This document shows positions 51,898 to 64,000 of a DNA stretch of 64,000 nucleotides, piece after piece. Position 1 is the first letter of the stretch. Each line of letters begins with the position of its first letter. The notes under the pieces are model-generated. The model saw only the letters and a list, made by a program, of their open reading frames with translations. It was not told where the DNA came from and did no database searches. Position numbers and translations under genes: made by a program. Where the stretch lies: contig NC_023759.2 of the NCBI RefSeq assembly GCF_000499845.2, positions 50,132,172 to 50,196,171 of the forward strand, in the 5' to 3' direction. Source of the DNA: Phaseolus vulgaris. Taxonomy: Eukaryota; Streptophyta; Magnoliopsida; Fabales; Fabaceae.

Positions 51898-54222
51898 ATG
51901 ACGCAGCAGAATGTGGTAGTGTCTGACACCAAATCTGGAGTTCCCCTAACAGTTTTTCCAACACCTGCACAAAAAAAGCCACCTGCAGCACCAGGAGGGT
52001 ACATTTCTATTTCAAGGAGGAGGGTTTTGAAGAACCTTGAAATCAATGGAGACCAAAGAATCAATGCATGGGTTGAGTCCATGAGAGCCTCATCTCCAAC
52101 CCATCTTAAATCCACACCTTCTTTCTCTCAGGAGCAAAACTCTTGGATTGTGAGAACCACTCTAAAATCAACACACTTTTTTATTTCACCAAGTTCAAAT
52201 TCCAGCGCTGGATCTAACATATGTTTTCATGATTGCCAAACAGCTTCACCATCCGTCGGCATTAGACATGTTTGACCAAATCATTGACGCGTCAAAGGGA
52301 AAACAAATTGTCATGTTTCTGGACTATGATGGAACACTCTCCCCAATTGTTGAAGATCCTGACCGTGCCTTCATGTCTCATTCGGTTAGTTTCATTCTTT
52401 ATCATGTTTCACAACCTTGGACTTATTATCCATATTGTCTTATAAATCTACAAGACTGTTTCTTGTGTGTATGTTTTTACCAGATGAGAAAAACAGTGAG
52501 GAAACTTGCTAGGTGTTTTCCTACTGCCATAGTGACTGGCAGATGCAAAGACAAGGTACAATATTATTTGGGTTAGAGTAAATTCTCGTGCTTTTGTTAT
52601 GTACTTCCTCTTCTCCCTTTTCTTTTTCCTTTAATTCTCTGAACTAACACGAGGGTAGCTTTGGAAACAACAGGTATACAATTTTGTTCAGTTGGCAGAG
52701 CTATACTATGCAGGAAGCCATGGAATGGATATTAAAGGGCCAACAAGAAGCTCCAAATACAACAAAGTGAGTAGCTAACTGTAGCCTACGTACACCTTAT
52801 TTATTACACTGCATACATTCTTAACACCTAACATGTTCAAATTCATGGAATCTCATAATTTTACATTGGTTGTGGTCCTTAGGATGCCAAAGCTGAGGCA
52901 ATTCTTTTTCAACCTGCCAGCGATTTTCTTCCCATGATAGATGAGGTTCGTCTAGACAAGTTAAATGGGTTTGTTTCTACAATGTTAAGATTACATTTTG
53001 TAATTTCCTTTGGGTGAAAAATTTCAGGTGTACCAACAGTTGGTTGAGAAGACCAAATCAACTCCTGGAGCCATGGTTGAGAACAACAAGTTCTGCCTCT
53101 CTGTTCATTTTCGTTGTGTTGATGAAAAGGTGCAAACTATAAACTATGAAGCCAACCATGTTTCAGACAGTTGCTATAACTATTTGCAGTGTTTTTGTTC
53201 CTGCCCGAATTTCTTTTCTTTTTTACATTTCTCTGTTCACGAAAAAGTCTAAACCAAATGCACTATACATAGAAATGGAGTGACCTGGCACGCCAAGTGA
53301 AATCAGTTTTAAAGGAGTACCCCAAGCTTCGACTTACCCAAGGAAGAAAGGTGGGCCATGTTTCTGTTTTCTTCTTTTCTTTATCTATTTTCTTGCCATG
53401 TTAATTACACAGAGATGAATCTTTTTCATAGCCATTTATTTTACACAGGTGCTAGAGATTCGTCCCACTATTAAATGGGACAAAGGAAAGGCCCTGGAAT
53501 TTTTATTAGAGTCCCTTGGTGAGTTTTTGTTTAACACGCTCTTCATTTTAGTTTCACAATTCAACATGTGCTAAACATATTTTATGTAACACGTATTACT
53601 GATGGCTCAAAGTCACGTACAAGTCTATGATGCTCTTCAGTTGTTGGATAACTCTTCATAGTTTTGACTTCTACAAATAAATAAACGGAAACTCCCATGC
53701 CCTACGTGATTACTTTACTCATTAAACATTGTTTCAACACGCGAGAATCTTAATTTATATTGAAATTTGTTTTAAATTGTCCACCATCGTCTCAATTACA
53801 AATAATTTTCCACAGGTTTGGCCAATTGCAGTGACGTCTTTCCTGTTTATATTGGCGATGATCGATCCGATGAAGATGCTTTCAAGGTATCCAAAGATCT
53901 CAATTATTGTTTTTTCTTAATAGTTATAGCTGAAACAAAACTAAATGGTTTCCCATTTTTTCAACGAGCAGAAATTGAGAGACAGAGGACAAGGTTTTGG
54001 CATTCTTGTCTCCAAATTTCCAAAAGACACAAGTGCATCTTACTCTTTACAAGAACCAAACGAGGTAAGCAGAATTTTCTCAGTTCATATTTTTTTTACA
54101 CCATTTTATTCAATAAAAGTGATTAGTATTATTTATGTATTGATTTGTTTCAGGTGATGAACTTTCTTCAACGCTTGGTGGAGTGGAAACATATGTCCCA
54201 ACGAGCACGTTCCCGGGTGTAA
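51898..54222 (+). CDS. TPP: Trehalose-6-phosphate phosphatase, complete, 11 exons
   Basis: Dephosphorylates trehalose-6-phosphate to trehalose, lowering the sugar signal that inhibits SnRK1. HAD superfamily. Exons: 51898-52149, 52244-52384, 52484-52555, 52674-52766, 52883-52945, 53028-53129, 53273-53350, 53449-53518, 53816-53886, 53972-54064, 54154-54222. All are GT-AG, in frame, 367 aa. The variable N-terminus includes [19 protein letters not shown]. The catalytic domain starts at HHPSALDMF. Motif I is [11 protein letters not shown] with nucleophile D111 and D113; also seen are [50 protein letters not shown] and [12 protein letters not shown] (about 302-313, the metal-binding acidic motif). 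Motifs are complete, so an active enzyme is expected. The first ATG of the frame was chosen. There is no glucosyltransferase domain, so this is a stand-alone TPP and not a TPS-TPP fusion. Confidence 0.96.
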
Positions 54223-55200
54223 ATGAGAATGTGAAATGACATGTACATCCCTATCCTGCCATAAAAAGGAAGTTCAGCTTGGTTATTAGAATGGATGTTT
54301 TGTATATTTTGTTCAGATCAGAACAAAAATGTATGGAAAAGGAAAGACAAAAGTGTCGTTCTTAGTTTGAAGTTGTCTACATTCACGTAATTAGCCAGTC
54401 ATGTAGTAATGTAGCCTTCAGATGCAAGTCTGAATGGATTAAATTTTCTCTCTTCCTTGTTACATATTTATGAAAGTACGATCAACTATGGTTTCTCACT
54501 CATGCTTTAACTTCCTTGTCTTACTCTTAATTTCCATGTTACCTTCTTGCTTTCGATCTCACAAAAGTAAAGAGTGACAAACGAGAATCCTAAGGTTGAC
54601 AACGTTTGTTTGTTTGTTCGGAAACTAGGAAAAACTTATTTAGGTGTATTCTCCTCTCCTCTACGAAACAGTCCATGGAAAAGGAATGTGACAAGCTATT
54701 AGATTATGACACCTTGAATAAGCTTATGAAGTGATAGTCTGTGTTCACCATTGGAACATGAAGTGAAAGGAGTGATGTCGTTTCACATCAATCATATCTG
54801 TTGCTTTAATAAAACAAAAAACACAAGAGAAAGTGGTCGCATGGCTGAATTGATGCAGCTCTTTCTCGATCATTCTCAATTATTGGTTTCCTTCTCTGCA
54901 AGGATATTTTTTTGTCTTGGTTAGACTTAGACCGGTCGTAATAATGGACATTAATCTTCTGTAAAAGCAAGTTGAGTACTGATATGGAAAAATAAACTCA
55001 AGTAATATTCTAGAGCCAGTTAATCCCTAATATGCAATGTTGTCTTAACACACTCGTGCATAATCAACAAGAACTAATATGCAATATAATAGTAGGCTAA
55101 ACAGATACCCTTCAGTTTGAGATAAGATCCATGACCATTAATAATTATGGATTGAATACTCGGAGACTGAAGCATGAAGAGGGGCCCTGATGAACTATAC
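54223..55200. other. TPP 3' region and intergenic DNA
   Basis: The first 250 or so bases after the TPP stop are expected 3' untranslated region. The rest shows no reading frame of note. Confidence 0.5.
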
Positions 55201-55478
55201 CTTGTTACAAGATTTCTGAAGCTGACTCAAAAGTTTGCAGTTGTGGGTTAGGCCGGGTTGGTGCTCAAAGAAGGGCATGCCATCATTAGTGAAGGTTTCA
55301 ATCAATGTTTCTTTGTCCGTACAGAGATTAAAAATCTCATGTCTTTCATTCTGTGATGCAGTACTGACATTTCTGAATGCTCCTTTTAGTTCTAGAGGTA
55401 GCATCATGGAATCATGTACTGCAGTAGACCAACCAAACGAAGACAGAGAAGCAACAGAAAAGGGAGTAACACCAATAC
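55201..55478 (-). other. Exon-like open segment, unidentified
   Basis: On the minus strand a 278-base open stretch is bounded by an acceptor-like CTGTGAG and a donor-like AAG/GTATAG. It reads SIGVTPFSVASLSSFGWST, then a charged middle with SQNERHEIFNLCTDKETLIE and an end EHQPGLTHNCKLLSQLQK. Base composition is clearly less AT-rich than the flanks. The opposite strand is also open (55235-55711), ending in a donor-like GAAAG/GTGAG, so strand is uncertain. I did not recognise a family. It may be a fragment of a displaced gene or an exon whose partners have decayed. Confidence 0.35.
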
Positions 55479-55719
55479 TCACAGGTAGTTACACCAATAA
55501 ATTAAGTCTTGGTTTGATTCTAATTCAGCAATCTTTGGATACTGCAGTGTTTGTGAATTATTTAGAGATGCAAGTTGAATGGACAATTAAGTTTTTAAAT
55601 CACATGGCGTTAAATTCGGAAACAAAACTTGGTGTCCCATGTATGAAAAAGGTGCTTCGTTTTTACTTATTGGTAACAGATACCGATGCTGAGTCTCTGA
55701 TGAAGGAAAGGTGAGAAAG

Positions 55720-58700
55720 GTTTGTTTTGGTATAATTCCATTCATTATCGTTAATCGACCTATGTATCTAATGTAATATTATCGTACAAGTTATAGAATT
55801 TCAATCAATTAGTTTTATTCATTTAAGAGAAAATCATCACAATAAATAGAAGGTTAAGATTTGGTCTATATACACTCTGTGACACTCTACATAAAAGATC
55901 ATCTAATACACACACCTTAACCACCTTGAATATTCTAAATCGGAAATAATCTATATTCTTGTTTGGAAGAATAACAAAATGCCGGCTTTGTTTAAGTAGA
56001 AATGTGAGTTGGCATCATATATTATAATAACACCTTATAATACAAATAATCACAGGCCATGTGAATTGACCACACATATTATACACATGCACAAAAGCTG
56101 TGCCCATATTAAACAAGAAATATGGTAAAAAAAAAATCCACTTGCATAATGTAATGACCCTGAGATTATAGGTTGGTTTGTGTATGTTATGCAGAGAGGA
56201 AAATTGGGTAATTCGGAAAAGAAGATTGTAATATTGAATTTTGAAGGAAACTAAAAGGAGGAAGGTTAATGATTTGGTTAGGTTAGTGATAGTTAAAGTG
56301 TAGTGTTGGGTTAGGGAATCTGGTTGAAAGAAGAGTTGGAATCCACTAAAAGTGAGATGTTTGATGGGAAGAATAAGATTAAGATAGATAGATAGATATT
56401 TGAAGAAGAGACAATTCACAAAGCCTCTCCTTCTCAGACGTGGAAAGAGGAACTCCACTAGATTTCTCTCTATGATTGATGCCTTCGCTGAATTAAACTA
56501 AGGTTTTTGTAACTTTCAATTATTGGCCAGTAGGAAAAGTGGAACATATACCTTTCTCCACCAATTCTACTGCTCCCCTTCTCTACTTTTCTTCCATCCA
56601 ATTCTGACACACCCAAAATGTTACTCTATACTCGAAAATCAAGTCAATGCATATTTACAATGATAACAATAGGAAAATTTTACTTAATCCTTACAAATAA
56701 TAAAATCGTACACGATACTACATATTTATAAATAGATAGTGATATAAAATAGGTGATTTGATAAGTCTTTGAAGTTATTACAAACTAAACTCGTAAAAGA
56801 AACTATATATTTATAAATAATTTGATAATAGTTTAATAATGGTCAGGAATAAGTGATATGATAAGTTTAATTAATTTTTATTAAGATAAATCTTAAATAA
56901 CTTTAAAATAATTTTAAGAAGTAAACTTTTAGTCAAATTCCATTTTATAAAATTGGTTTAAAATATAAAGTTTGCACTTACTTATATTTTATAAAATATT
57001 TTTATCTTATTTATAGTTGACGTGAGATTTTCAACACTAATATTAAATTTATATAAATGATATAATTCAATTTTGCAAGTTGAGGTACAAGATTCACATT
57101 CTCTAGCATTTTAAAAACGAGAAACGACCCTCTAAACTATTTCTACGAACTTAAATAAACTTTTCAAAATACATGTTTTTCAGACATTTAGTATGGGAGA
57201 TGGTGACACTTACTTAACTTACAACAAAAGTTAGAATAATCACTAATTGTACCTCTGGAATATATTCAAGATTAAATATTAAAATATGGATCTTGTCAAA
57301 TTTTCCTATATATTGAAATATATAAAAATTAAATTAAAATCCTACAAAATAACTTCTTCAATGCAAAACATAATGCATGACATTCAATATATAATTAAAC
57401 TGAGATGTGCTAACTAATATCTTAAGAACATTTCATAAATTAACAAATAGAGAATTTTTGTTAAAATAAATATGATGGCGACCCATTAAAAATTAAAAGT
57501 GTGTTAGTAACACTTTTATCAAAACATTTATTTATTTTATTAGGATTTGTATAACCTTTGATTATAAGTTTAAATTTAATTTCTGAAAATAAAAATAATT
57601 TTAAATTGAATATATAAGTATTATTACTTACTTGAACACTAAATTATATATAGTTTTAGTCTCTTGCAATTATACAAGTTTTTCAACTTTCAATTGCCCA
57701 AATTAACTCATGCAGATATCTTTATGGTAATATTTTGCTTACTTGCCCTAATTACACTCTTAATCTTTCACATTTACAATCCTAAGAAAGTATCATGTTA
57801 GCGATTTTTTGACCTAACAGAGTTTGATTATATTTTGTAAAAGTATATTGCGTTAAATATTTACTTAAATATTATATTGTCTCAAATAATTATCTAAATA
57901 GTAAGATTTGCCGTAGTAGCTTAGAATATGGTTCCATTTTGAACTTGTTTTTTTTTATTTAAAAATAAAGAAAAAATAATTGATAATTTTGAGTTTCTAA
58001 AAAAATTATTTAAACAAATTAACTTTAACAATAATTTCTTTAAAAAATTATTTAGAAAATTAATTATATAGAATATAATAATTTAGAAAAATAATTATTT
58101 ACAAAACACATATTTTAAGCAGTAATTATTTTTAAAAAAATATGCAAATAAGAAAAATTTGTTAACAAATTAACATTTATAATTTTTGAGGTAATTTATT
58201 TTTGAAAATTTTATAGAAAAAAGGGTTTTTTTTAAGAAAATAGTTGAAAAAAATTATATAATTTCAATTATTGATTTGTGACTAGTAAGTATAATAATTA
58301 TAATATTTATAAATGAGTAATTATTTTTGTAAATAATTATTCAAAGAAAATTAATAAATTATAAAAATATTTTTTTATAAAGAACACTATTCCTTAATTT
58401 GTATCCATATTGTTATTATCGTAATTATTTTATTAATAGTGTATGATCATAAAAAAATTTAAAATTGTATAAATAAATTTTTTGAAAGTTGACTTAGAAT
58501 AGTTTTTCAATATATAATTTTCTTTTGCATTTTTTACATTTACATCTACTTAATCTGTATTTTATTTATAAATAAATAATTATTAATATTTTTTTAATTC
58601 AATACAAAGCTAAATAATCACTTACCTAAATATCTAATTTCCTAACAAATTAAATTTACACATTTTTAATTTATCAATTAATTAGTTCTCAAAATAACTA

Positions 58701-61700
58701 CTTTTCTAAATTATTATTTTTTAAATATATTTATTTCTCTAAAATATTATTTTTCAATATAATTACCTTGCTAAATTTTTATTTTTTTAAATATATATTT
58801 TTATAATTTTATTCAAAATTATTTATATCTTTTTAAGATAATATTTAAAAAAAATAAAAATTAGATTAATTATTTAACACAGTATACTATTTTGATAAAT
58901 ATTTGATATAATAAATTTTCTAAGTGTGGTGCTATCTTGGTGAAAATTTCTATGTTAACTATGTTTTATGTAATAATTTAATTATCACATATGTCATTAC
59001 AATATCTTAAATTTAAAAAAAAAAAAACAGTGAAAGAACAAGAATCAGACAATAAAATACTTGAAATCCAATTCAATTAAACTGAGAAGATTAAAATTAG
59101 ACAATGGTATCTTAAAAAACTAAAAGCAATACAACAAAATCTAGTTTTAAATATAAGAAAAAAGTCCTGAAAGATGATGAGTTTTTGAAGTGTGTATTTA
59201 TAGAAGTGGATGAAGTATTTGAAGCAATAATGTTGTTGAGAAAGTATTAGGAAGCTTAGCAGAGGAAGAGTGGCATTGACATTGAAGGTGTCAGAAGCTT
59301 AGCTGGTTAGCAATGGTGTTTGATTACACGTGTTTGGTTGTGACTGCTGCAAAACCAAAAATGCTGTGTTCGTTTCTTTGGGGAATCGCTCCCCGCTTTG
59401 AGGGTCGAGCCCACAAATGACTGCGAATACCATCGTTTTCTCACTTCTTCCCACATAACTAATTATTTCTCACTCATTATCTACTTCATTAAGCTATAAA
59501 ATATTACCTTACTTGAGTTTTTAGTGCTTCTGTCTGCTAAAGTCTAAATTCCTTCCCCACATGGGCCTCCATGTGATCCCTTAAAATGCTGCTACTACCT
59601 ACTTTCTTATAATCACTTCTATTATTACCTTTTAATTATACCATACTTCAAACCTCCTTCAACTATACCACCACTGTTTCAATGTCTCTTCCTCAGTGGT
59701 GATGTTCCAGTGTACACAATCACGTGCATTCAAACAATTATTTTCCCACTCTTACGTGTTCATACACCACTGGCTCATGACAATGGGATGGTGGGGGTAA
59801 ACAACTACGTGGCTCCACGAATTACATATGGAAAATATACAAATTGAAAGGCATTTATGCAAATACTATACGTGCATGCAACTTCTACGGGATAACTGTG
59901 AGAATGAGCTCATACAATTCAAATCATTCAAATCCAAAGGTAAGCAGAAAACCCTTACTCAAACTATATATAGTTGTACACAAAAAATATTGTTCTCCTT
60001 CGTGTATTTGGGTATAGAAAATGATTGTTGTACTCAAACTATTATAGTGTTCAATCTTCCTCTTCTTAATGGGTATTATCGGATTAGGAAATATGTTCAT
60101 GTTTAGATTTACGTTAAGTAACCTTTAATTATAGATTAACTCTGCTGACTTCAACTTATGACTCGTCGTCATGGGTCAGTCGGTCACGCTCTACTTCGCA
60201 ACTTTCGTTATCGTAAGTGAGTGATCAAATGATCTGTAATGCTGACCGATCATCGGATCCATAAATTTTGCTAAAAAGAAAACCCATAAACTTAGTATTT
60301 AATACATGAATCTTAGGTACATATTTGAATTGTATGCTCTCTGTGAACTCTTTGAAATATGCTATACCCCATCTGAGTTCACTCATTTCCTTTCATGTGC
60401 ACCTCTTGGCTCATTAAAATCCCATGACTTATTTTGATTGTATATGCAAGGAAAATACAGATTTATAATGATTATTGATGTAACCTCCCTCCCCCAGTTT
60501 TCCCTGGTATTGAAAAAGGAATAAAACATGTTTTGCTGTTACAATGACTGGTTCCACTAGGCATGTGCCATTGTATTATTCATGCTCTAGCACAGTCACC
60601 AAAAGGTGGAAGGCCCCTTTCATCACTACAAACCACGCTTATTTTAAACTTTCAATACTCCTACTTTCTTCATAATCAACAACTAATTTAAACATCTTAC
60701 TCCTTTAATCCAACACTCCTTTTCCCTCTTTTGCCTTCCAGAAACTTTCATTTTTCTTTTTCTCAACCTTATATATATATATATTTTTTTTTTAATAAAT
60801 CTTCGCATCGCTTCTTTAAATTATTGTAAACTTAAACCGTAGAATATAAACATTAACACGCATGGACATATATACGTGTAATAATTTTTAAAATGTAGAA
60901 CATAGTAACACATATTTATATATTACATAATTATATAAATTGATAATAAAGATTTATGTGCAGAAGTATGTTTCAGATTTTTAGCAGAAAGATGTTTTTA
61001 ATGGTGATGCAAAATGATTTGTTACTTATTTTTATAATCATATTAAAAATTTATATAATAAATTTAAGTTTTTTTTTAAAAAATTAATCTATTTTTCCGT
61101 GTTAAAATTGTTAAAAATCTAACAAAAATTGAACATTTCACTGTTAGATGTTTTACAAGTGTCCGTATTTGATACATATGTTCGATACAGACACACTATT
61201 TAAGAGGTGGATATGAAATAACTCATTTTTAACTTTATATTTTCACATTTATTTTTGTACCTCGTTTGAAACATTTAAAAATAATTGAAATGGAAGTTGA
61301 GACTGGTCCTTATCCAGGAAGAGACATGGATCTTGGGTTGGAATTGGAGCTTTTGATAATTAAGTTCCTTCCATCAGCATGGGAATCTCATCAACTGATT
61401 TAAGTATTCTTATCAATTCTAATAAATATAATCTCTGGCTATTACCCTTTGGCTAATTTTTTGGGATTTTTTTTGTTGTTGTCAACATGCACATATAATA
61501 TATTTTAAGACGACTAGAACTAAGACCTTTATTTCCCACCTTTTTTTCTTGGATATAAACACCCACTTGCCTTTCAATTGGAATAAAGAAACCCAAATCT
61601 CACTCACCACTCCCAAAAACTGCACAATATCCACACCCATTGGCTTATGTTGCTTCTGTTTTACAACAAGGTGCTATCTTCAAAGTGTAGTGTTTATCTT

Positions 61701-61990
61701 TTCTTTCAAATCAAGAAACATTGGTCTATTACATAAATTTCCACAAACATTTTCAAAAGAGAAAAATAATTTAATTAATTAAATTAATATATGTTTATGA
61801 ATCAAAATAATATATGCCTAAAAAATATTTAATTTTTCTTCCTAGCTAATTTTTTACACAATCTTTCCTTCTAACTTTTTCATCCCAAAAGTTTTTATAA
61901 AGAAATTACTCAAACACACCTATTATAAGTGACTTAAATCTTCTAATTTCCTACATATATTTACTATTATTAATTATTAATATGATTATT
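55720..61990. other. AT-rich intergenic DNA
   Basis: No gene supported. At 56140-56520 a less AT-rich stretch beginning TGTAATGACCCTGAG resembles an LTR of a gypsy-type element, without a visible partner. 57450-59020 is extremely AT-rich with repeated TAATTATTT-like words. 59240-59460 and 59530-59830 are less AT-rich, with an ACGTG-containing stretch, but carry no frame with recognisable content. A (TA)n run lies near 60770. Confidence 0.5.
56918..57036 (-). mobile_element. Decayed TRIM LTR, minus strand
   Basis: GAAGTAAACTTTTAGTCAAATT, TATAAAGTTTGCACTTACTTA and GACGTGAGATTTTCAACA match, in order and inverted, the LTR landmarks (AAGTCCACTTC; AAGTGGGTGCAAA; TGTTGGAGATC) of the other copies. 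Confidence 0.55.
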
Positions 61991-62040
61991 GATATGGTGA
62001 TTTACAAAATCACTCCGTTTACCAATCGGTGAAAAAGATA

Positions 62041-62325
62041 TGTCTAACTCAACCCCATAAAACCGGCTCATGAAATGAGGTGAAGTTTGCACCCACTTAT
62101 ATATTATAAAAGACTCTAATCTCTAATCGATTTGGGATCTCCAACACATTCCCTCACGTCGAGACTGCCAACTCTTGGTCCGATAGCGGCCGATTTTGGG
62201 TGGCACGATAGACCCAACACAAACCCTCGTTAGGATAGGTTCGAAATGACTCTGATACTATATTATAAAGTGGACTTTAAGTCTAACTTAATCTCATAAA
62301 ATCGACTCATGGGATGAGGTTTACA
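62041..62325 (-). mobile_element. TRIM retroelement, minus strand, best preserved
   Basis: Read on the minus strand: partial 5' LTR (62325-62264), primer-binding site ATAGTATCAGAGTC (about 62258-62245), and an internal region with CGAACCTATCCTAACGAGG and GGCCGCTATCGGACC. A 3' LTR follows (about 62147-62042), beginning TGTTGGAGATCCC and ending TTATGGGGTTGAGTTAGAC. The LTR shares CATGAGCCGGTTTTATGGGG-type sequence with its partner. It has no coding region, as is usual for TRIMs. Confidence 0.85.
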
Positions 62326-62339
62326 CTACCTTAAAATGA

Positions 62340-63720
62340 GTAAATGAATGTACTCATGTGAATCCATAAAAATAAAACAAAGCCGGTTGATTTTGAATTC
62401 GGTATGATGAATATTTTTCAAGTAAATAAAAAGCACTGGGATCCTCTGGACTGTTATGGGATCAAGTCCCATGAACAATTCCAGTTACATTAAAATTGTC
62501 CTCTTTGACAACTCCATTTTTATTTAGAACAAACAACAGTGTGAAAGCATCTGAAATGTTCAAAGTATTTCCCACAATATGCGAAATGAAATAAAGAAAA
62601 CAAAACACGAGCCAGCGATTTGAAGAAAGTGAACTCACAAAAGTCTAAATTTAGGAAAGTAGATATAACCTTTTATGGTTATATAATTATAGCTTTGGAT
62701 TACTCGTCTCAGATAGTTCCAAAATTTGCCAGGTCAGAAGGTTTCCAATGTTATGGTCCTGCTACTGAATGACTCAATATTGTATCACTAAATTACTAGA
62801 AAACATTAATTTATGCTAACTTTGGTATCATGAGTTTGATTTGGAGAAACCAAAACAGTTTTCGACATTCGCGTGATGTTAAAAATGGTCAATTTGAACA
62901 GTAGGTCAATTACGTTATCCAAGTTTATAGAATGTTCGTCAAACAAGACACTCTTTTCTTAATACTTGTATGCGGCTTTGTTTGAAGTTCGATTCATGGC
63001 TCAAAATATTAAAACCGATTCTTATACCAACATTAATTTAAATTTGAACAGTGTTGTAAAGATATTTCCAAAATGGCTGCTAAACAATATTCGAACAAGT
63101 TGAAGTAACAGTGACCATATCTCGGAAACAATAGAAATATATTTAGAGAATCCTTGTAATTTGTTTGAATGGAGTGGCGAAAGTGGCATAAGTCCTAGTT
63201 TGAGAAAAATTGTGCAAAGGTTTACTGTTACCTGCTATAACGTTTCCAATGAGGTAACAAACAAAGAATATGCTATAACCTTATTCCAATTCCTCAAATT
63301 TTACAAATTAGGATACGATAGGGAACTGTTGCATGGCACGTTATGTCTTCATGAATTATTTAACGTAGATGTCGTGTCATGGTATCACTGTTCTATTTAA
63401 TATCTGTGATATTCTGGAACGGGATTTGGGCTGGGTTCTCTGATACTACAACTATTTATTACTGTTCATTACCACGCATTTTACCACAACACTCATGCTT
63501 ACAATAAACTCGTTTACGATTGTTCACTTCATTACGCCTTCAAATCATTCTTTAACGCTATAAACAACCAACATAACAAATATTGAATCCAATCATACAT
63601 AAAAAATTATCTTTCGTATAACTATTCAACTAATTAATAGTTTAGTCACAAAATAATTGGTTTATGAAGCCGGTTATCCTTAACGCGATAAAAAAATCTC
63701 TTAACACGATAAAGACATCT
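62340..63720. other. Intergenic, no gene recognised
   Basis: More balanced composition than the neighbouring region, with one open frame on the plus strand (63161-63400) that shows no known motif. Nothing else can be supported. Confidence 0.4.
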
Positions 63721-63724
63721 CTTA

Positions 63725-63960
63725 ATATAGATTTAAAATTAACATTTAAAATTTAATAGTTAATTAGATATTAATTTAAAATTATTTATCAATAATAAAA
63801 AATAATTCAAATATTAATAATTTTTTAATCTATAAGATAGTATATAATTTAATTAATATAGTAATTAATTAAATTACTATATTAACTTATAATTATTGAT
63901 CTCACATTTATTTTAAATTAGAATATTAACTTATAATTATTTTACTTTTGAGAAAAAAAA
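63725..63960. mobile_element. Possible decayed CACTA-type MITE
   Basis: TTAATAGTTAATTAGATATTAATTTA, ATTATTTATCAATAATAAAAAA and TAATTTAATTAATATAGTAA echo the right arm of the MITE family. Ends are not visible. Confidence 0.4.
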
Positions 63961-64000
63961 ATGTAGAAAATAAATAGTACAAAATTTGTTTTATTTATCA

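Noticed and set aside
56015..56458. 147-aa minus-strand frame
   Set aside because: The peptide is low-complexity hydrophobic with no motif. The underlying sequence looks more like an LTR than a gene.

Overview
This is a plant nuclear window. It is strongly AT-rich, with large spaces between genes, intron-rich genes with GT-AG splice sites, and many small transposable elements. The MIPS protein, the TRIM retroelements (LTR beginning TGTTGGAGATC) and the CACTA-type miniature elements (CACTACAAGAAAA... ends) point to a legume, most likely the Phaseolus/Vigna group. That placement is an inference from recalled family resemblance, not from a search.

Six genes are well supported. (1) 1-4013, minus: the 5' part of a SULTR-type sulfate transporter gene, cut by the window start. 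(2) 8004-8799, plus: a two-exon FCS-like zinc-finger (FLZ/DUF581) protein. (3) 14320-16917, minus: a complete ten-exon myo-inositol-3-phosphate synthase gene encoding 510 aa. (4) 30017-31360, minus: an intronless, short EIN3-like (EIL) transcription factor. (5) 37960-38847, plus: an intronless AP2/ERF factor of the RAP2.4 (DREB A-6) type. (6) 51898-54222, plus: a complete eleven-exon trehalose-6-phosphate phosphatase gene encoding 367 aa. All exon joins were worked out by hand and keep frame throughout.

The space between genes holds several kinds of repeat. A fold-back CACTA-type MITE family occurs about a dozen times, including a cluster at 23425-25251; two copies have exact 3-bp target duplications. 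TRIM elements or their LTRs occur at least seven times, some with a recognisable primer-binding site. Mutator-like MITEs have TIRs near GCTTCCTGCACC, 9-10-bp target duplications and internal arrays of short palindromic subrepeats. There are also decayed coding remnants of a LINE (about 21.67-22.26 kb) and of a Ty1-copia reverse transcriptase (about 32.59-32.93 kb). Exon-like open sequence at 55.2-55.7 kb was not recognised.

The genes do not form an operon-like or clustered pathway. There is a loose theme of carbon status and stress signalling: FLZ proteins bind SnRK1, TPP removes the SnRK1-inhibiting sugar trehalose-6-phosphate, MIPS starts inositol synthesis, and EIL and ERF are hormone or stress transcription factors. 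Shared location is probably incidental. I found no evidence of a novel multi-gene system. The most notable points are a missing conserved glutamate in the sulfate transporter, the structure of the MULE-MITEs and the 101-bp duplication around one of them, and the unidentified exon-like segment at 55.2 kb.
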